From Chitinophaga hostae (lineage in GTDB: Bacteria > Bacteroidota > Bacteroidia > Chitinophagales > Chitinophagaceae), in NCBI RefSeq assembly GCF_018224885.1, contig NZ_JAGTXB010000007.1:62001-126000 (forward strand): DNA of 64,000 nt, given 5' to 3'. Numbering within the stretch: position 1 is the stretch's first letter; every line of letters begins with the position of its first letter. This document shows positions 51,525 to 61,189 of the stretch, in pieces. The position numbers were made by a program, and so were the translations under genes. Under the pieces are notes generated by a model, which was not told the origin of the DNA, ran no database searches, and saw nothing but the letters and a program-made list of their open reading frames with translations.

Positions 51525-54500
51525 TTATTTCATAATTCCTAATGCTTTTTCAATAATTTGCAAGCGCAAAGTTTGTACTTCCTGAACTACACTATTAACC
51601 TTTTCAGCACTTAACGCTCTTTCTGCTACTTTCTGATACAACTCTAATGTTTCTACTTTCAGTCCTTCCGGGATTTTCAAGTTACTCAGACGCTCTGTTG
51701 CTCCAGCAACACTAGTTGATCCATTATCTCCCTTAAATAATTTATTCAATAGCGCCGTTTCCTCTTTAGTAAACTTTCTTAGTGGTTCCTCCTTTGCCGC
51801 CGCTCCAAGCCTAAACAATAGTTGACCATACTTTGCTCCTGGTATGACTGAAGCAATAGCTGTATATGTTGTTTTCTCTACTTTTGACCAAAACAATAAA
51901 TTATCAAGCGTAACAGGCCCATTTATCCTCGCAGACCTGTAATTAAAGTTAGGTTGTTCATCTCCAAGAAGTCTGTTATAATTAGGGCTAATTATTGTTC
52001 CTGGACTATTTACAATCTGCAAAACAGGACGTTTACCGTAAACAACTACTTCTGGCAAGTTTATAGCCTTTCCACTGCTATCAGGAGATAACCCCAGAGG
52101 ATCACTGAATAACAAAGGATTATCCATTCCATAATTATATGGGGTCCATCCTTGATAATCCTCTGCCAATTGATCAATTTGCCAAAATCTACCTAGTTGC
52201 GGATCAAGGCTCCGATAGGATGTTTCATACCAATTCAAATCCAATTCAGGGCTAAATTCAGTTCCTTTATTAAATCTCCTTCGATTCTCCGGATAATTCG
52301 CACCCTTCAACGCACTCGAACTTATCCCCGCCATCGTCAACCCAAACGGATAATAATGCGTTTCTTCCAGTAACGGCCCTGAATTTACCCCCAAAATAAC
52401 ATTATCAAAGAACACATCCTGAGTTCCCTCATTGCTCGTATACACATACAGGAAACCCGATTTCTCCATCACCATTTTATCCTGACCAAGTGTCTGCAAC
52501 TGATCTGGTTCAGCTTTTACCTGTTTAACCCCACTGTTTCCGTCCACTAATTTAAACTGGTCATCGAACATTACAAAATTAAGATATGCCTTGGGCCTTT
52601 CAGGATTGGCCTGATCTGGCTCTTTCTCTTTCAACCGCTGGTAATCATTGTTATAGAAGTTACTGGTAAACGGCGTCTGCTGATTTGCGCCGTTTAAGCC
52701 GTGTACGCCTTCATCTGCTGCATTTCCACCATTAAACGTATGCACCAGGTCGGTGAGCATATTTTCAACGGAAGGGGTAACATCATTTTTTTCTTTAGGG
52801 CCTGCGGATTTATAGAAGGCTTTGGCGCTCAGGGAAATGGTATCTCCTGCCATGACCCGCAATACAATAGAAGGACCAATTTTCTTACCGGTACCGGTGG
52901 CAGTCAATTTTGCTACCGCCACATTTTGCCCGGCGCTTTCATCGGCCGGGTAGCCGGCAGGTTTTGCGGCACGCGTGTTATCGATGTTACTGAATAAGGC
53001 GGCTTCTGTAGCTGCCGCAGGCGCCTCCATGGTGGCCGCATACATCGTAAAGTCAGACTGCTCCGTGAGCACCACGCGGGTATTACCAAGATGGTCTTTT
53101 ACAAAGTAATCATACATATAACGCACCGGTTGTCCTGCTGCAAATACCGCCCGCGCACGTCCTTCTTCATGACCAACAAATTCCAATGTATCATTTTCAT
53201 ATACAAAACTGTTGATGTAATCCGTAGTTGTTACTTTAGCCGTACTACCGGTATTGTCGGTAACAATTTTCTTTTGTTTATTGCCGGTTGCATCATACTG
53301 ATAACGAATAGTTCCCTTTCCTGTAATAACAATACTGTCGGGCAGGTTCAGGTGATTATACCGGATAACGGAGATACCTTTATTGGCATCTGCTGTAAGG
53401 TTTCCGTTAGCATCATAGGTATAATCGGCTGTTTCATTATTATTAATCTCTTTAAAGTCGCCCAGCGTGCTTTGAGCGTTGTTTGTCCGGTCTGTTACAA
53501 AGGACAATTTATTACTGTTAGTGTTGTAGCCGTATTTCAGGTCATCCAGGGTTTGTATTGTCAGGCCATTCATTCCCTTTTGGTTCATAAACTGGATATT
53601 GCCTCCCGCATCGTAGGATATACCGGTAACCGAAAAATCTTTCAGATTCTTTGTCCAGCCGGTACTGCCCGCATTCACCTGGTTAAAGTCGGCCGACAAC
53701 AACCGGTTAGCTTTGTCATAGCCAAATCCATAGGCCCGGGCAATAGTATCACTGCGGCTTTTCCACACAGCACCGGCAATATTACCATTGTACTGTACCG
53801 AAGTAAACCCATAGTCATAACTGAGCGTTTGTCCGAACCAGTTGGCCGATCCACTGGCGGTCGTCACAAAGTCCTTATTGATGGCTTTCAACCAACCACG
53901 GATATTATATTCATAATTCAGGGTTTCCAGTTGCGTGCTTGCCCCGGTAACGCCTAAACGTTTCTTCTTCAGCTGGCCTAATTCGTCATATTCATTTACT
54001 GCGAGCGTCTTTTCCTGGGCAGGATCATCGTTGAGCATCTTTTTAACACTCCCCAAACGCCCACCCGCATCGTAATTCATCATGGTGCGTACCGTTACCT
54101 GCGGGATGGAACCACTGCGCTGATTACGGTGTCGCTGGTAGGTACTCAGTAATTTCCCGTTAAAATCGTACAGGCTGTTCATCACATCGTATCCGCCACT
54201 GATATTATCCGACAACACCTGGATCAAACGGCCTTTATCATTGTAATAATTGGTCGTAGTAAGCCATTGATCTGTTCCCAATATCCTTACTTTTGTACCG
54301 GTGACAAGCCCTTTAACCATATTGCTACCCGCTCCTGGTAAGGCTTCTGCATATGGGTTACTGCCAGCCTGAGGTTTGGCAATATCACGGGTATCATATC
54401 CCTTGTTACCGGGAAATGAGTAGTCTCCGTAATAGGTATAGGTTAACGGGGTTAATTTATTAGCCGGGATATTAGGTAATGGATTGGTAGCGGCGATAGT

Positions 54501-55886
54501 ATCCGCTCCCTGCGTGACAGCGGTATTGATTTCAGCAACTACCGCACCTGTGCCGGTATCAAATCCATCGGCAAGCGTAATACTGCTGGTAGCCTGAAAT
54601 AACGGAGTAGTACCGTCATAAAAAGCCAGTACCAGGTCTGCCGTGCCGGGAAATGTATACGGTATAGACTGAGTGTTACCTGTAGCAGTATTCATCAGCG
54701 TTTGAAGTGCATCCCTGGTGCCCGCATCACTATACAGCGCTGTCATCGTAGGCCGGTTCAGGTTATCATAGAATGTTACCACCCAGCTTTTCCCTTTCAT
54801 GTTACCATCCCTGGAAAATGCCAGCCTGTCCCTGACATCATACACCATCTCCGTGGAGTCGGCGCCGGGAACCTTTTTTACGATCATCCGGTTACGCCCA
54901 TCATAGCGATAAATGAAACATAACTCTGCCGCAATAGCATTACTGACCACCCAATTACTGATGATCGCCTCTACTGCCTTTGGAGGAACCACAAAGCGAA
55001 GATTGCCCAAATCATCATAAGCATAATAAGTACACAGCCAGCCCATATGCGCAGTACCCGGTGTGGCAGATAACTGTACCTTTTTCAACACCACCCGCCC
55101 TTCTTTATCCTTATACTCAATCACCTGACTACCAGCTTCGTCAATAGTGATATTCTTATATAGCTGCCCGGCGCCATAAATTTTGCCGGCACCACTGACA
55201 GGGATAACAAGGCTACCTGAAAAATCCCATATCCGCACAGAATCCGCTACCGTATTAATCTGGTAGCGCGCCTCCACGGCCTTGTTTCCGCCCCGCTCAA
55301 CAGTTGCCGGATCATTTTTCGCCCAGCTATTACCCGGTGCATAGGTCTTTAGTACCCGGTTCAAAGGGGAGGCCTCGTAATCAACCCGATTGTAATACAC
55401 GCTCTCTCCTACTGCCCCTGGTGCAAGCCCTGCGTTCTGATAGAAAGCCTTCTGTCCGTTAAAAGGATCCGTTTTAAATTTACCATCGCTGGTGTTACCG
55501 CTTTGTTGTACATAAGGCAGATATTTAAACTGCTCCCGTCCGAAGGCATCATATACAACGGGGGCTACCAGGTCTTTACCCGAAACGCTCATACCTTTTG
55601 AAACAGTTTGCAGTGGATGTCCCAACCCATCAAAATATTGGGTTGCCTGACGCACCTCTGTTACAGGGCGACTGGGCGAAGCCACATAAGCAGTATCTGA
55701 GGTGGGAAGCGCGGGCTCCCAGGTACGGATATAGTTAATCGTAGTATTGGTATATGCACCAGGCGTACCGGAAGGCACTGCTGCTGGCCGGGGAGATCCG
55801 CTTGGTGTTTGGGCCACCGCGCTCCTTCCAACGAATAATATTAACGCCAGTATTGTTTTATTTATAAATACAAAGTTCCTATTCAT
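51525..55886 (-). CDS. full-length RHS-repeat polymorphic toxin
   Basis: A 1453-aa protein with a signal peptide (residues 1-26, ending SAVAQ). The N-terminal region of DUF6443 type (TEVRQATQYFDGLGHPLQTVSKG) is followed by many YD/RHS repeats (YDANGNLTADANKG, YDYGFTSVQYNG). The conserved core [17 protein letters not shown] begins at about residue 1171 and ends with RSLDPQLGRFWQIDQ and NPLLFSDPLGLSPD. The unique tip (about 1270-1453) starts INLPEVVVYGKRP and contains a helical KFTKEETALLNKLFKG region. The RHS shell probably encloses the tip until delivery. The gene ends an operon with the companion genes upstream and is followed by its immunity candidate. Confidence 0.88.
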   Translation of the reverse strand: MNRNFVFINKTILALILFVGRSAVAQTPSGSPRPAAVPSGTPGAYTNTTINYIRTWEPALPTSDTAYVASPSRPVTEVRQATQYFDGLGHPLQTVSKGMSVSGKDLVAPVVYDAFGREQFKYLPYVQQSGNTSDGKFKTDPFNGQKAFYQNAGLAPGAVGESVYYNRVDYEASPLNRVLKTYAPGNSWAKNDPATVERGGNKAVEARYQINTVADSVRIWDFSGSLVIPVSGAGKIYGAGQLYKNITIDEAGSQVIEYKDKEGRVVLKKVQLSATPGTAHMGWLCTYYAYDDLGNLRFVVPPKAVEAIISNWVVSNAIAAELCFIYRYDGRNRMIVKKVPGADSTEMVYDVRDRLAFSRDGNMKGKSWVVTFYDNLNRPTMTALYSDAGTRDALQTLMNTATGNTQSIPYTFPGTADLVLAFYDGTTPLFQATSSITLADGFDTGTGAVVAEINTAVTQGADTIAATNPLPNIPANKLTPLTYTYYGDYSFPGNKGYDTRDIAKPQAGSNPYAEALPGAGSNMVKGLVTGTKVRILGTDQWLTTTNYYNDKGRLIQVLSDNISGGYDVMNSLYDFNGKLLSTYQRHRNQRSGSIPQVTVRTMMNYDAGGRLGSVKKMLNDDPAQEKTLAVNEYDELGQLKKKRLGVTGASTQLETLNYEYNIRGWLKAINKDFVTTASGSANWFGQTLSYDYGFTSVQYNGNIAGAVWKSRSDTIARAYGFGYDKANRLLSADFNQVNAGSTGWTKNLKDFSVTGISYDAGGNIQFMNQKGMNGLTIQTLDDLKYGYNTNSNKLSFVTDRTNNAQSTLGDFKEINNNETADYTYDANGNLTADANKGISVIRYNHLNLPDSIVITGKGTIRYQYDATGNKQKKIVTDNTGSTAKVTTTDYINSFVYENDTLEFVGHEEGRARAVFAAGQPVRYMYDYFVKDHLGNTRVVLTEQSDFTMYAATMEAPAAATEAALFSNIDNTRAAKPAGYPADESAGQNVAVAKLTATGTGKKIGPSIVLRVMAGDTISLSAKAFYKSAGPKEKNDVTPSVENMLTDLVHTFNGGNAADEGVHGLNGANQQTPFTSNFYNNDYQRLKEKEPDQANPERPKAYLNFVMFDDQFKLVDGNSGVKQVKAEPDQLQTLGQDKMVMEKSGFLYVYTSNEGTQDVFFDNVILGVNSGPLLEETHYYPFGLTMAGISSSALKGANYPENRRRFNKGTEFSPELDLNWYETSYRSLDPQLGRFWQIDQLAEDYQGWTPYNYGMDNPLLFSDPLGLSPDSSGKAINLPEVVVYGKRPVLQIVNSPGTIISPNYNRLLGDEQPNFNYRSARINGPVTLDNLLFWSKVEKTTYTAIASVIPGAKYGQLLFRLGAAAKEEPLRKFTKEETALLNKLFKGDNGSTSVAGATERLSNLKIPEGLKVETLELYQKVAERALSAEKVNSVVQEVQTLRLQIIEKALGIMK
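52282..54213 (-). repeat. 1.93-kb direct repeat, copy 1 (RHS body and core)
   Basis: This stretch matches 62069-64000 with a constant offset of 9787 bp at both ends that I compared, so there is no net insertion or deletion. The two copies encode nearly the same amino-acid sequence from MNSLYDFNGKLL to GANYPENR. After the latter the two genes diverge completely. Copy 2 continues beyond the window. Confidence 0.9.
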
Positions 55887-55910
55887 ACACTTGGTTTCAG
55901 GGATATATAA

Positions 55911-58844
55911 CTATTGAGTAACTGGTTGTTGATACTGATAATTGAACTGTTTCAGTATTTTACCATTCTGATCTTTCACCACTTTTAGCCTTCCTGAGAG
56001 GTCATACTCATAATAGATAGTCCTTCCTGAGGCATCTGTTTCAGAGGTTACACCGACTATAGGTTTAAACGTATAGGTGGTAACCATTGCACCAGGCAGA
56101 GCGACGCGTAACTTGTTTAGCTCATTACGCAGCTGTTGATCATTCTGCGGATCGTTCAGTATTGATTGGTCAACGTAATTTTTAGCCGTCACATAATCTG
56201 CCCCTACAACCCTGGCAACAGGATATTGATTCTTGTACCCATAAAAGTAACACTCCGTGACATTATTGGATTGTTTCATTTGTAGAATGTTTCCCGATGA
56301 ATCATACTTATCAAATTCGAGTCTATTTTCCAGTGGTGCAGACCATGTTGACAATTGCATACTAACTGGTTTAAAAACACCCTCTGGCCATGCTTTCCAG
56401 TTATTCTTCTCCGATTTCACCAACCTTGTTAAACCTGTAAAAGGTTTCAGATACTCTTTCTTCTCAATCACCGAGCTAATAATATTACGTGTCTTCATAG
56501 TATTATACGGAGCAATGGAAGAAAATTCGTCTACATAGGCAAGTGTAGTTAAAGAGGTATCCCCGTTACTCAAATACCTAGTTATACTGGTGGGGTAATA
56601 GTGCCTGGGGTTATTGTAACCATACACCGTTGTTGTAGTTAACGTATCATTACCAACATATTTATGGTTGATTTCAGATTGCAGATAGTTTACACCAGTA
56701 ACCAAACTTTGATCATTGATGCTTGAACCCGGTATAAGATCCCCCATAGATCCAATAGTATGCTGTGTAGCGTAGTTACTTCTGGCATTATATGTTCCTA
56801 AAGGATCGTTAGTATATCCTGAATAAGAGGCTACCTGAAATATATATAATCCATTTAACGTTTTCAGATCGACAAATCCATAATTATATGAGACATCCTC
56901 CAGAACCTGATAAGAACCATTAAGAGAATGATTGAAGACTTCTTTCTTTTTCAACAACCCATTAGACCAATTTCGGCAAACCTTATTATAGTAGTTTGGG
57001 ACATACTGCCCTTTAATTCCGCCTCCAATATTAGTTGGAGAAAGCATATTAGGGTTATCATATGAATAATAATAGATGTTCTTTCCAGTATTAACAGTCG
57101 TATCTCCAAAGTATTCGGTCACGCGCGTATAGTAAACATTATTAGGCCCTAGTGATTTATTCCAACCATTCGAAAGGGATCGGTTTCTATAAACATAATA
57201 ATACTGGGTAAACAAATCGACTGCTAAACAGGTAAATTGAAAAACAAACCTGCAAGTACTAAAATTCATTTCATTATCCAAATCATAGTCTATATATCCC
57301 GGCTCATAGTCATAGGTCTTGGACATAATGCTTCCCGCATTATTATCAGAAATAATTTTCCTTATCCTCAAACCGCCACCTGGCTTTATATTCCCTGGCG
57401 ATTCAACATATTTATTCGTCTCATAATCAAACTGAGTTGTACCTCCTGTGGGATAAGTTATTTTTTCAAGAATATACCTTTTCATATAGTCTTCATTGGG
57501 AGAAAAATCGGCATCACCAACTGTAATGATTTGACGACTAGGCTGCGTGTTAGTTCCCCGCCTCTGTATTACTTCTATACTCCTTCTTTCGCAAACAGCC
57601 GTATTATCAGATTCCCCTCTACAAAACCCCCATTGATCAATAAGGCAACGATTATCTGCCACCGGATGCTGTTCGTTATAGGAAAAACTATATTGTTCAT
57701 TTACACTGCTTGCAGCACCACTTATGACTACTGACTTAAGTCTCAGGAGTGCATTACTTCCCGGAAAGTTATCCCTGTTGAATACAATCGATTTAATTAT
57801 TTCGTTCTTGCTATCTTTAATAACTATACTTTCAATATATTTCTTTGATGTACTCAAATTAAAATCAATACTTCCGTCTTTTAGAAGTATTCTTTTTATA
57901 TTCTTTGTTTGATAGGTGATCCCCTGTCCCTGTATATCACAATAACCAGAATATGTCTCTCCACCACCATCACAAGAGCCATTGACAGGTACCCCATTGT
58001 CCCCCGGAACATTATTACTCCTGATTTCCACAGAGCCTTCGGTATTAATAAACTGAAAGGTGGGGATATCCTCGTAAGCAAATAACACTTTGTTGGTTCC
58101 TGAGACATCAGAAATTTCTTCAAGATACCATCCGGTAGGTGCCTCATCAGCATTTACAATCGCCTTCTCTACATTTGAGTGACCAAACTTATAGCCTATT
58201 CCATTATCATCTGTAATATCTATTCCTGTTATGGACTTGTAGTATAAAGAGTTAACAGGTGGACCTGTCTGCACCTTGATGTCATACGGGACGAATGGAT
58301 AAGAATAGGCTTTAAACTGGCCAGTCCCATCATCCTCTATTGAAAAATTCCCATGTTTGTTGTTAATTGTATAGCTAAATCTATCAAATTGTGCATCTTT
58401 TTTCCTATTGGAAACAATATCAGTCAAATATAAAATATGATCATAATTATCCTGATTGATTTCAAAAGCAGATAAAAACGGACTGGGCTTGGGAAAGAGT
58501 TCATCGGCCCTCCCCTCAACATTGCGAGAAACAAGCCCTCCAACATCCAAAATCCAGCCTGCCCCGATATTGCTTTGATTAAGTTCCCTTGGCTTTATTC
58601 CAGAAGCATAATATCTCAAAACAATCGGCACCTCAATATCACCAGACTTAGCTGTATGCAACGGAATCGATATGTCCGGTATACCATTGTTGTAACTGAC
58701 CGGAATTTCGCCGTAAATCTGAATAGCTTTGCTTTGCGGAGATGGTGGAACAACGTTCGGCAATTTAGCCTGTGCTTGAAGGCCATTCGTTCCGGCCAGC
58801 ACCAACACTAATGTAACAGACAATAGATAAAAAATGTATTTCAT
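55911..58844 (-). CDS. RHS/YD-related secreted companion protein
   Basis: This 977-aa protein has a signal peptide (ending GLQAQ, residue 25). The N-terminal part (PSPQSKAIQIYGEIPVSYNNGIPDISIPL and VPIVLRYYASGIKPRE, positions about 34-80) is of the type found ahead of RHS proteins in Bacteroidetes and resembles the start of SpvB/TcaC-like shells. YD-type repeats appear only near the C terminus (YYEYDLSGRLKVVKDQNGK). It lies 24 bp ahead of the full-length RHS gene, so the two are cotranscribed. It lacks the [11 protein letters not shown] core and a toxin tip, which suggests a structural or delivery role. Confidence 0.72.
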   Translation of the reverse strand: MKYIFYLLSVTLVLVLAGTNGLQAQAKLPNVVPPSPQSKAIQIYGEIPVSYNNGIPDISIPLHTAKSGDIEVPIVLRYYASGIKPRELNQSNIGAGWILDVGGLVSRNVEGRADELFPKPSPFLSAFEINQDNYDHILYLTDIVSNRKKDAQFDRFSYTINNKHGNFSIEDDGTGQFKAYSYPFVPYDIKVQTGPPVNSLYYKSITGIDITDDNGIGYKFGHSNVEKAIVNADEAPTGWYLEEISDVSGTNKVLFAYEDIPTFQFINTEGSVEIRSNNVPGDNGVPVNGSCDGGGETYSGYCDIQGQGITYQTKNIKRILLKDGSIDFNLSTSKKYIESIVIKDSKNEIIKSIVFNRDNFPGSNALLRLKSVVISGAASSVNEQYSFSYNEQHPVADNRCLIDQWGFCRGESDNTAVCERRSIEVIQRRGTNTQPSRQIITVGDADFSPNEDYMKRYILEKITYPTGGTTQFDYETNKYVESPGNIKPGGGLRIRKIISDNNAGSIMSKTYDYEPGYIDYDLDNEMNFSTCRFVFQFTCLAVDLFTQYYYVYRNRSLSNGWNKSLGPNNVYYTRVTEYFGDTTVNTGKNIYYYSYDNPNMLSPTNIGGGIKGQYVPNYYNKVCRNWSNGLLKKKEVFNHSLNGSYQVLEDVSYNYGFVDLKTLNGLYIFQVASYSGYTNDPLGTYNARSNYATQHTIGSMGDLIPGSSINDQSLVTGVNYLQSEINHKYVGNDTLTTTTVYGYNNPRHYYPTSITRYLSNGDTSLTTLAYVDEFSSIAPYNTMKTRNIISSVIEKKEYLKPFTGLTRLVKSEKNNWKAWPEGVFKPVSMQLSTWSAPLENRLEFDKYDSSGNILQMKQSNNVTECYFYGYKNQYPVARVVGADYVTAKNYVDQSILNDPQNDQQLRNELNKLRVALPGAMVTTYTFKPIVGVTSETDASGRTIYYEYDLSGRLKVVKDQNGKILKQFNYQYQQPVTQ

Positions 58845-59175
58845 AGAAAACGTTGACTTCTAATGTTATTAAATTCAGATTAAGAATTATACCCCAGCCT
58901 CACCTGCGACGGGGCCGTTGAATACTTTTCTAATTTTCATTTCATACGGGCTTTAAGACTCTCCAAGGAATTAATAAAGTGTGTAAAAGATTATTGGCTT
59001 TCAGTGAATCAATGCATCCAAGGCGGTACTTCAGGACTACAAAGGGGCAGATCAATACACACAGGATTTGGGAAGCTATGAATTTCATACAGGGTATATT
59101 ATATTCTTTGCCAATGATCTTTGCTTTAAGCTCATTCTTTTCATTTATCAATGACACCTGGCCATCATTTAATTG
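58845..59175. other. gap between the VGIGTTSP gene and the RHS companion
   Basis: Some 330 bp without a convincing gene. A minus-strand frame continues after the VGIGTTSP gene stop and could encode a 71-aa peptide (MSLINEKNELKAKIIGKEYN), but it lacks any recognisable feature. No clear promoter or hairpin was found. Confidence 0.4.
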
Positions 59176-60387
59176 TTACAGCTCTTTTTCGTTTTTTGAT
59201 GCTCCTATCCCTTCTATCTGTTGTTGAAGTGATTCATTCTGCTTCTTCAACTGAATAACTTCCTTCTTCATGTCAATTAAATACAACGTCAACTCCTCTA
59301 TCTTTTGTAGCAATTTCCTATCCATCTCACCAAGATCCAGACCATTTTTCTCGACTTCTGTTGCGGTGGGAATATCAGGTAAATGCCGGTTAGCTTTTAT
59401 GTAATTTTCTACTTCCGGGAGAGACAACAAATTATAGGTCGGCTGAAAAACAAAATCTGACCAGCCTGCTTGATTTACCTTTACTTTCCGTGCACCAATA
59501 GAGCCTTCTACCGCCAATCTGTGAATACCGGTTGTTGTAGTACCTATTCCTACAGCGCCTGTTTGAGTCAGTGTTAGTATTTCCGTAAAAGAGGTTAGAT
59601 CATAAGGAGGCGTTCCGTTGTTGTACGTTTTTTGATAAAAATGTAAACCGCTACCTCCGGCTTCTCCTTTAATGATTAATCCCCCTCCTGCATTATAGAT
59701 AGGTGTAAAAAGATTTTTGCCAGCAGGAATGTCTGATGTGGTCAAAAATGCATTAAAAGCGATATAGGGGAAATTGCCATAAGACGCATTTCCCATTGAA
59801 AGATAATTACCAGCCCGGTAGGCAATATTCGCTCCGGCACCAATATTAACCGAACCGTTCTGAACATCCAGCTTATAAGTCGGGTTGGCAGTACCAATTC
59901 CGACATTACCACCTGGCAAAACAATAGCATCAATACCTGTTCCATCTCCACCTAAAGCTAATCCGGTTGCAGTTGTACCATAAAGCTGCGCATTGCCCGT
60001 ACGGGTAAAGCCGATTGAATAAGCCAGTCCCCCGGTATTTACACCAAGTCTGAAATCACCATTTACATCCAGTAATGTCGCCGGCGCACTCGTTCCGATA
60101 CCTACTCTGCCGGTATTGAGTACGTTGATGGCTCCATTGCCGGAAGTCACTCCTCCTATTTTCAACAGCGCACCTCCTTGTTGAATATAGAAACGGCTGT
60201 TAGAGCCAGACTGCAAGGAAATAGCGGCTGAATCATCGACGGTCCCGTAAACACTTAGCCTTACAACCGGGCTGGTTGTCCCTATTCCCACATTTCCGGT
60301 GCTTTGGATTTGATTTTGAGCAGATGCGACAAATGAATACAATAATATTGTAATAAAAACGGGAAACGAACAATAAATTCTATACAT
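59176..60387 (-). CDS. VGIGTTSP-repeat tail-fibre-like surface protein
   Basis: This 403-aa secreted protein has a signal peptide (ending FVASAQ). At least four copies of the [GN]VGIGT[TS][ST]P-x-LxVxG turn occur (GNVGIGTTSPVVRLSVYG, GRVGIGTSAPATLLDVNG, GNVGIGTANPTYKLDVQN, GAVGIGTTTTGIHRLAVEG), the stem repeat of phage-tail-fibre-like Bacteroidetes proteins. A C-terminal segment YIKANRHLPDIPTATEVEKNG leads into a coiled coil of about 60 residues. It is first in the RHS operon and has a TAATTTTG box ahead. It may form a trimeric stalk used in attachment. Confidence 0.8.
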   Translation of the reverse strand: MYRIYCSFPVFITILLYSFVASAQNQIQSTGNVGIGTTSPVVRLSVYGTVDDSAAISLQSGSNSRFYIQQGGALLKIGGVTSGNGAINVLNTGRVGIGTSAPATLLDVNGDFRLGVNTGGLAYSIGFTRTGNAQLYGTTATGLALGGDGTGIDAIVLPGGNVGIGTANPTYKLDVQNGSVNIGAGANIAYRAGNYLSMGNASYGNFPYIAFNAFLTTSDIPAGKNLFTPIYNAGGGLIIKGEAGGSGLHFYQKTYNNGTPPYDLTSFTEILTLTQTGAVGIGTTTTGIHRLAVEGSIGARKVKVNQAGWSDFVFQPTYNLLSLPEVENYIKANRHLPDIPTATEVEKNGLDLGEMDRKLLQKIEELTLYLIDMKKEVIQLKKQNESLQQQIEGIGASKNEKEL

Positions 60388-60431
60388 ATAGGTAAAGGTT
60401 ATTACAATTAATTATTAAAAATGCTATGCAA

Positions 60432-60439
60432 CAAAATTA
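60432..60439 (-). promoter_or_regulatory. candidate -7 element of the RHS operon
   Basis: On the minus strand TAATTTTG fits TAnnTTTG and lies 45-52 bp ahead of the VGIGTTSP-repeat gene. No TTG at 19-bp spacing was seen. It could drive the VGIGTTSP, companion, RHS and immunity genes. Confidence 0.4.
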
Positions 60440-60652
60440 AACTTACAGTATGCACACTATCCGCGTAGCATCTATTTAACTGAATGTTTTCGTATCTGCC
60501 TGACATTATAGCGACCTAAGACAGTCATGAGATTATTCAAAAAAGATGGATTACCGATAGAGAAACAGCGGACAAAGTTCTCTTTTATTGCTATCCATTA
60601 TTTTTAAAAAACAGTGTACAAGCACCAAAATATTTCTTAAGATGGAATGTCG

Positions 60653-61189
60653 TCATTTAACATTTAGGATTTGGGTACCACAATGCAACCTGTCTTTTTC
60701 AATGCTCACTAAGCCCTCAAAATTACGCCCCTTCTTCTCAAAATAGTAGTACTTAAATTTAATTTTCCTTGGGGAAAATTTTGCTATTCGAGCTATTCGG
60801 TCAACATCAAAATCAACGAACATGCTATCATTTGGCAAAATCTCCGTAAAACTAAATTTCTTAACTCCACTGTATACAGCATCTGTCATAGAACCGCTAT
60901 AGTAACTATCTACAACCAAACAGGATCGTTCTAATTTCAGATTTTTTCCTGAATAGAACATCTCATTATTATCTAAAACAGTGGAATATATATATATAGT
61001 ATCTGCCTTAGTATTCACAATTGCAGTCCTGATAGTATTCGAATTATTCGGCCTATCTTGATGGGTACTAACCCTTGATTGTATATATTTTTCTCCGTTA
61101 TAATTGACATAATCTGACTTTGAAGAAAAAATATCTTTTCCGCTCGAACACGAACAAAACACCGAAACAAAAATTAATAGATACCTCAT
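60653..61189 (-). CDS. lipoprotein immunity candidate of the second RHS toxin
   Basis: This 178-aa protein has a lipoprotein-like signal (MRYLLIFVSVFCSCSSGK). Its start overlaps the RHS stop by one base (TAATG), the coupling also seen in orphan cassette A. The body has no family I recognise; AIVNTKADTIYIYSTVLDNNEM and the SFTEILPNDSMFVDFDVDRI part suggest a beta-rich fold. Immunity is inferred from position, and an envelope-facing target for the toxin follows from the lipoprotein signal. Confidence 0.65.
   Translation of the reverse strand: MRYLLIFVSVFCSCSSGKDIFSSKSDYVNYNGEKYIQSRVSTHQDRPNNSNTIRTAIVNTKADTIYIYSTVLDNNEMFYSGKNLKLERSCLVVDSYYSGSMTDAVYSGVKKFSFTEILPNDSMFVDFDVDRIARIAKFSPRKIKFKYYYFEKKGRNFEGLVSIEKDRLHCGTQILNVK

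Noticed and set aside
53091..53957. 288-aa plus-strand frame opposite the RHS body
   Set aside because: A shadow of the repetitive RHS coding strand; the matching frame also appears opposite the second RHS copy because the DNA is repeated.
58942..59157. 71-aa minus-strand frame after the VGIGTTSP-repeat gene
   Set aside because: No family features or start signal; it is in the same frame as, and directly after, the stop of that gene, so chance is more likely.
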